From Hydractinia symbiolongicarpus (Eukaryota > Cnidaria > Hydrozoa > Anthoathecata > Hydractiniidae): DNA of 64,000 nucleotides. This document shows, piece after piece, positions 62,826-64,000 of this stretch (position 1 is its first letter; every line of letters starts with the position of its first letter). Location of the stretch: contig NC_079879.1 in NCBI RefSeq assembly GCF_029227915.1, positions 33,360,501-33,424,500 of the forward strand, read 5' to 3'. Below the pieces are notes generated by a model. That model worked only from the letters and a program-made list of their open reading frames with translations. It made no database searches and was not told the origin of the DNA. Made by a program: the position numbers and the translations under genes.

Positions 62826-63160
62826 AAAATTTAATATTATCTACGAAATCCCGTGTAAGGATTGTGATGCTGTTTATGTCGGTAAAACAAAAACGAATGT
62901 TTAAACAACGTGTGCAAGAGCACAAAAGAGCCGTACGCAACGCAGATACAGACAAAAATGAGATTGCGGACCATAGCTGGAAAAATGATCATGTTATAGA
63001 CTAGGAAAATAGAAAGATCATAGACCGAGAGTCTGGTTGGACAGCAAGAAAAGTAAAAGAAACTATAAATAGTATAGACAGAAATACTCATATCAATAGT
63101 ATTTACTATCAACTTCCAGAAATATGGAAAATATATAATAATATACCCGCACTTCTTTAG
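62826..63160 (+). pseudogene. Penelope GIY-YIG endonuclease, broken
   Basis: IYEIPCKDCDAVYVGKT carries the CxxC-containing variant of the GIY-YIG start found in Penelope proteins. After a frame break come FKQRVQEHKRAV, then IADHSWKNDHVID followed by a stop, then KIIDRESGWTARKVKE and the terminal INSIYYQLPEIW. At least one shift (near 62893) and one nonsense codon (near 63002). Confidence 0.85.
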
Positions 63161-63424
63161 CACTTCTTTAGCGAACATTTAGGAAAAAGTAAAAAAAATG
63201 GTTCGGGACAAACGTAACAAAAAAGTGAACTTTTAGAAAAAGAAACGTAACATAAAGCGAACTTTTAGAAAAAAGAAAAGATTTTAATCAATATATTGCT
63301 TCCATCTGGGTCCGTGAAAAAGTTAATTACTTTAATTGCTGTGATCTGATTGGTTAATTTCGATCCTCTTATTATCTCTTCAAATAATAAGTAGGCAAAG
63401 ATGATTACGATCATTGACCATCGA

Positions 63425-63455
63425 TGACAGCTGTAGCTGTCGAAACCTAGCCTAG
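63425..63455 (+). other. Hairpin with GAAAC at the 3' end of the Penelope element
   Basis: GACAGC-TGTA-GCTGTC is a perfect 6-bp hairpin followed directly by GAAAC. Penelope-like elements often carry hammerhead ribozyme motifs in their terminal repeats. Here the CTGATGA half of the core is not intact (the sequence reads TCGATGA), so this is at best a degenerate motif. Confidence 0.35.
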
Positions 63456-63480
63456 AATAAACTCGCTTCATGACATGATA

Positions 63481-64000
63481 ATATTTAAATTATTCAATGA
63501 CGATGACTGACCAGATAAGTGGTAATATTTTTAAAACAAATGTTCACTAATCTATTTATCTTTATTCGTTGTAAATCTATCTGAACAGCTGCAGTGACCA
63601 CTTCAATCAGAATAATCTGGGGTGGATAAATTTGTGGCTTACTTTTGTGGTATCATTTGAAAAGTTGTGCTGCAGGCCAGGATTTTTACGCCAGCGTATC
63701 TGCTAATAATAACTCCCTTGAAATATGGCATTTCCGGGTTAAACAGAGTAAATTAAAAACAGAGTTGATTTCACCACCTGAAGCCTTTACCTGTAAAAAG
63801 TCGAATATGTGTGATGGATTTCGTCACATTAAATAAAGAAACGAAAGAAAAGTGAGATGAATATAAGCAACCCTATTATCATTTAATGTACACTAAAAAA
63901 TTGACTTTTGCAAAAAAGTTACTAAGTAAGGGAAAAGTGTTCAAGCAAGTTGCTTATTTTTATTCTGAATTAAGGCCTGCACGCTAAAAAACTTGATTAC
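63481..64000. other. Right-edge region without a recognised gene
   Basis: An open frame at 63645-63836 starts near a CTGCAG|G acceptor-like site and ends just before an AATAAAG. It could be a terminal exon of an unseen gene, but no motif is recognisable. The rest is AT-rich. Confidence 0.25.

Larger units (their letters stand above)
61690..63480 (+). mobile_element. Penelope-like retroelement, decayed copy
   Basis: Penelope elements encode a distinct reverse transcriptase joined to a GIY-YIG endonuclease. Order seen: HKPGIPIRPIVSCTGS, LSKYLASILSNYTK, DVTSLYTNVPIKDTL, DGVAMGGSTSSVVAEIYMQ (61750-62199), then after a frame break RFVDEVFLIIKRAHL, GTLPFLDTL, SVYRKPTHTDQYF (62240-62656), then the GIY-YIG region (62826-63160). 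Several stops and shifts, and a short loss before DVTSLYT, show that it is not active. Boundaries are approximate. Confidence 0.88.

Noticed and set aside
63400-63460. A functional hammerhead ribozyme
   Set aside because: The hairpin and GAAAC are present but the CTGATGA core is not intact, so a working ribozyme is not supported.
1-64000. CRISPR arrays, bacterial operons or prophage-like systems
   Set aside because: The introns, splice consensus and metazoan gene families show animal DNA. The tandem arrays have no unique spacers between fixed repeats and no associated genes.

Overview
This 64 kb window is AT-rich, intron-dense animal DNA. It holds two well-supported protein-coding genes, one decayed gene copy, the end of an unidentified coiled-coil gene, and many transposable elements. 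The gene families are metazoan: a KCTD9-type BTB/pentapeptide protein and ADAM metalloproteases. The mobile elements (RTE-type LINE, Penelope, Helitron-like, piggyBac-like MITE, tRNA-SINE, tyrosine-recombinase remnant) suit a marine invertebrate. I infer a cnidarian, perhaps a hydrozoan, but nothing here proves the species.

Layout. Positions 1-1550 (+) carry three consecutive coiled-coil exons of an unidentified gene cut by the window edge. Positions 2613-3367 are a piggyBac-like MITE. Positions 3800-17661 (-) are a 13-exon KCTD9 orthologue whose exon phases all match and which encodes 394 residues. Its 9.2 kb second intron holds a head-to-tail Helitron-like array (8205-10529), two inverted copies of one RTE-type LINE (11257-12134 + and 13293-16525 -) and a tRNA-SINE. 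A 6,674-bp DNA transposon with an 8-bp target duplication and about 185 bp of almost identical terminal inverted repeats (17947-24620) lies 285 bp upstream of the KCTD9 start codon.

Positions 24.6-33.5 kb have no host gene that I can recognise. They hold a second SINE, a tyrosine recombinase pseudogene, an inverted-repeat element filled with tandem repeats (27722-28962), a diverged tandem repeat (29028-29470) and an RTE 3' fragment.

Positions 33.5-60.0 kb (+) are a tandem duplication of a membrane-anchored ADAM gene. The downstream copy (49685-60010) can be read as 27 in-phase exons encoding 894 residues: signal peptide, prodomain with cysteine switch, furin site, HExxH protease, disintegrin, Cys-rich, EGF-like, transmembrane and proline-rich tail. 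The upstream copy (33555-47705) keeps most exons but has lost a splice donor, exon 10, half of exon 11 and the zinc-binding exon 13. It also carries frameshifts and lacks the transmembrane and tail exons, so I read it as a pseudogene. A TA-flanked MITE in intron 13 of the intact copy is present as an internal remnant in the pseudogene, so its insertion predates the duplication. The zinc-exon deletion ends inside it.

Positions 61.7-63.5 kb (+) are a decayed Penelope-like element with reverse transcriptase and a GIY-YIG endonuclease. All exon boundaries were read by eye from splice consensus, phase continuity and comparison of the duplicated genes. There is no transcript evidence.
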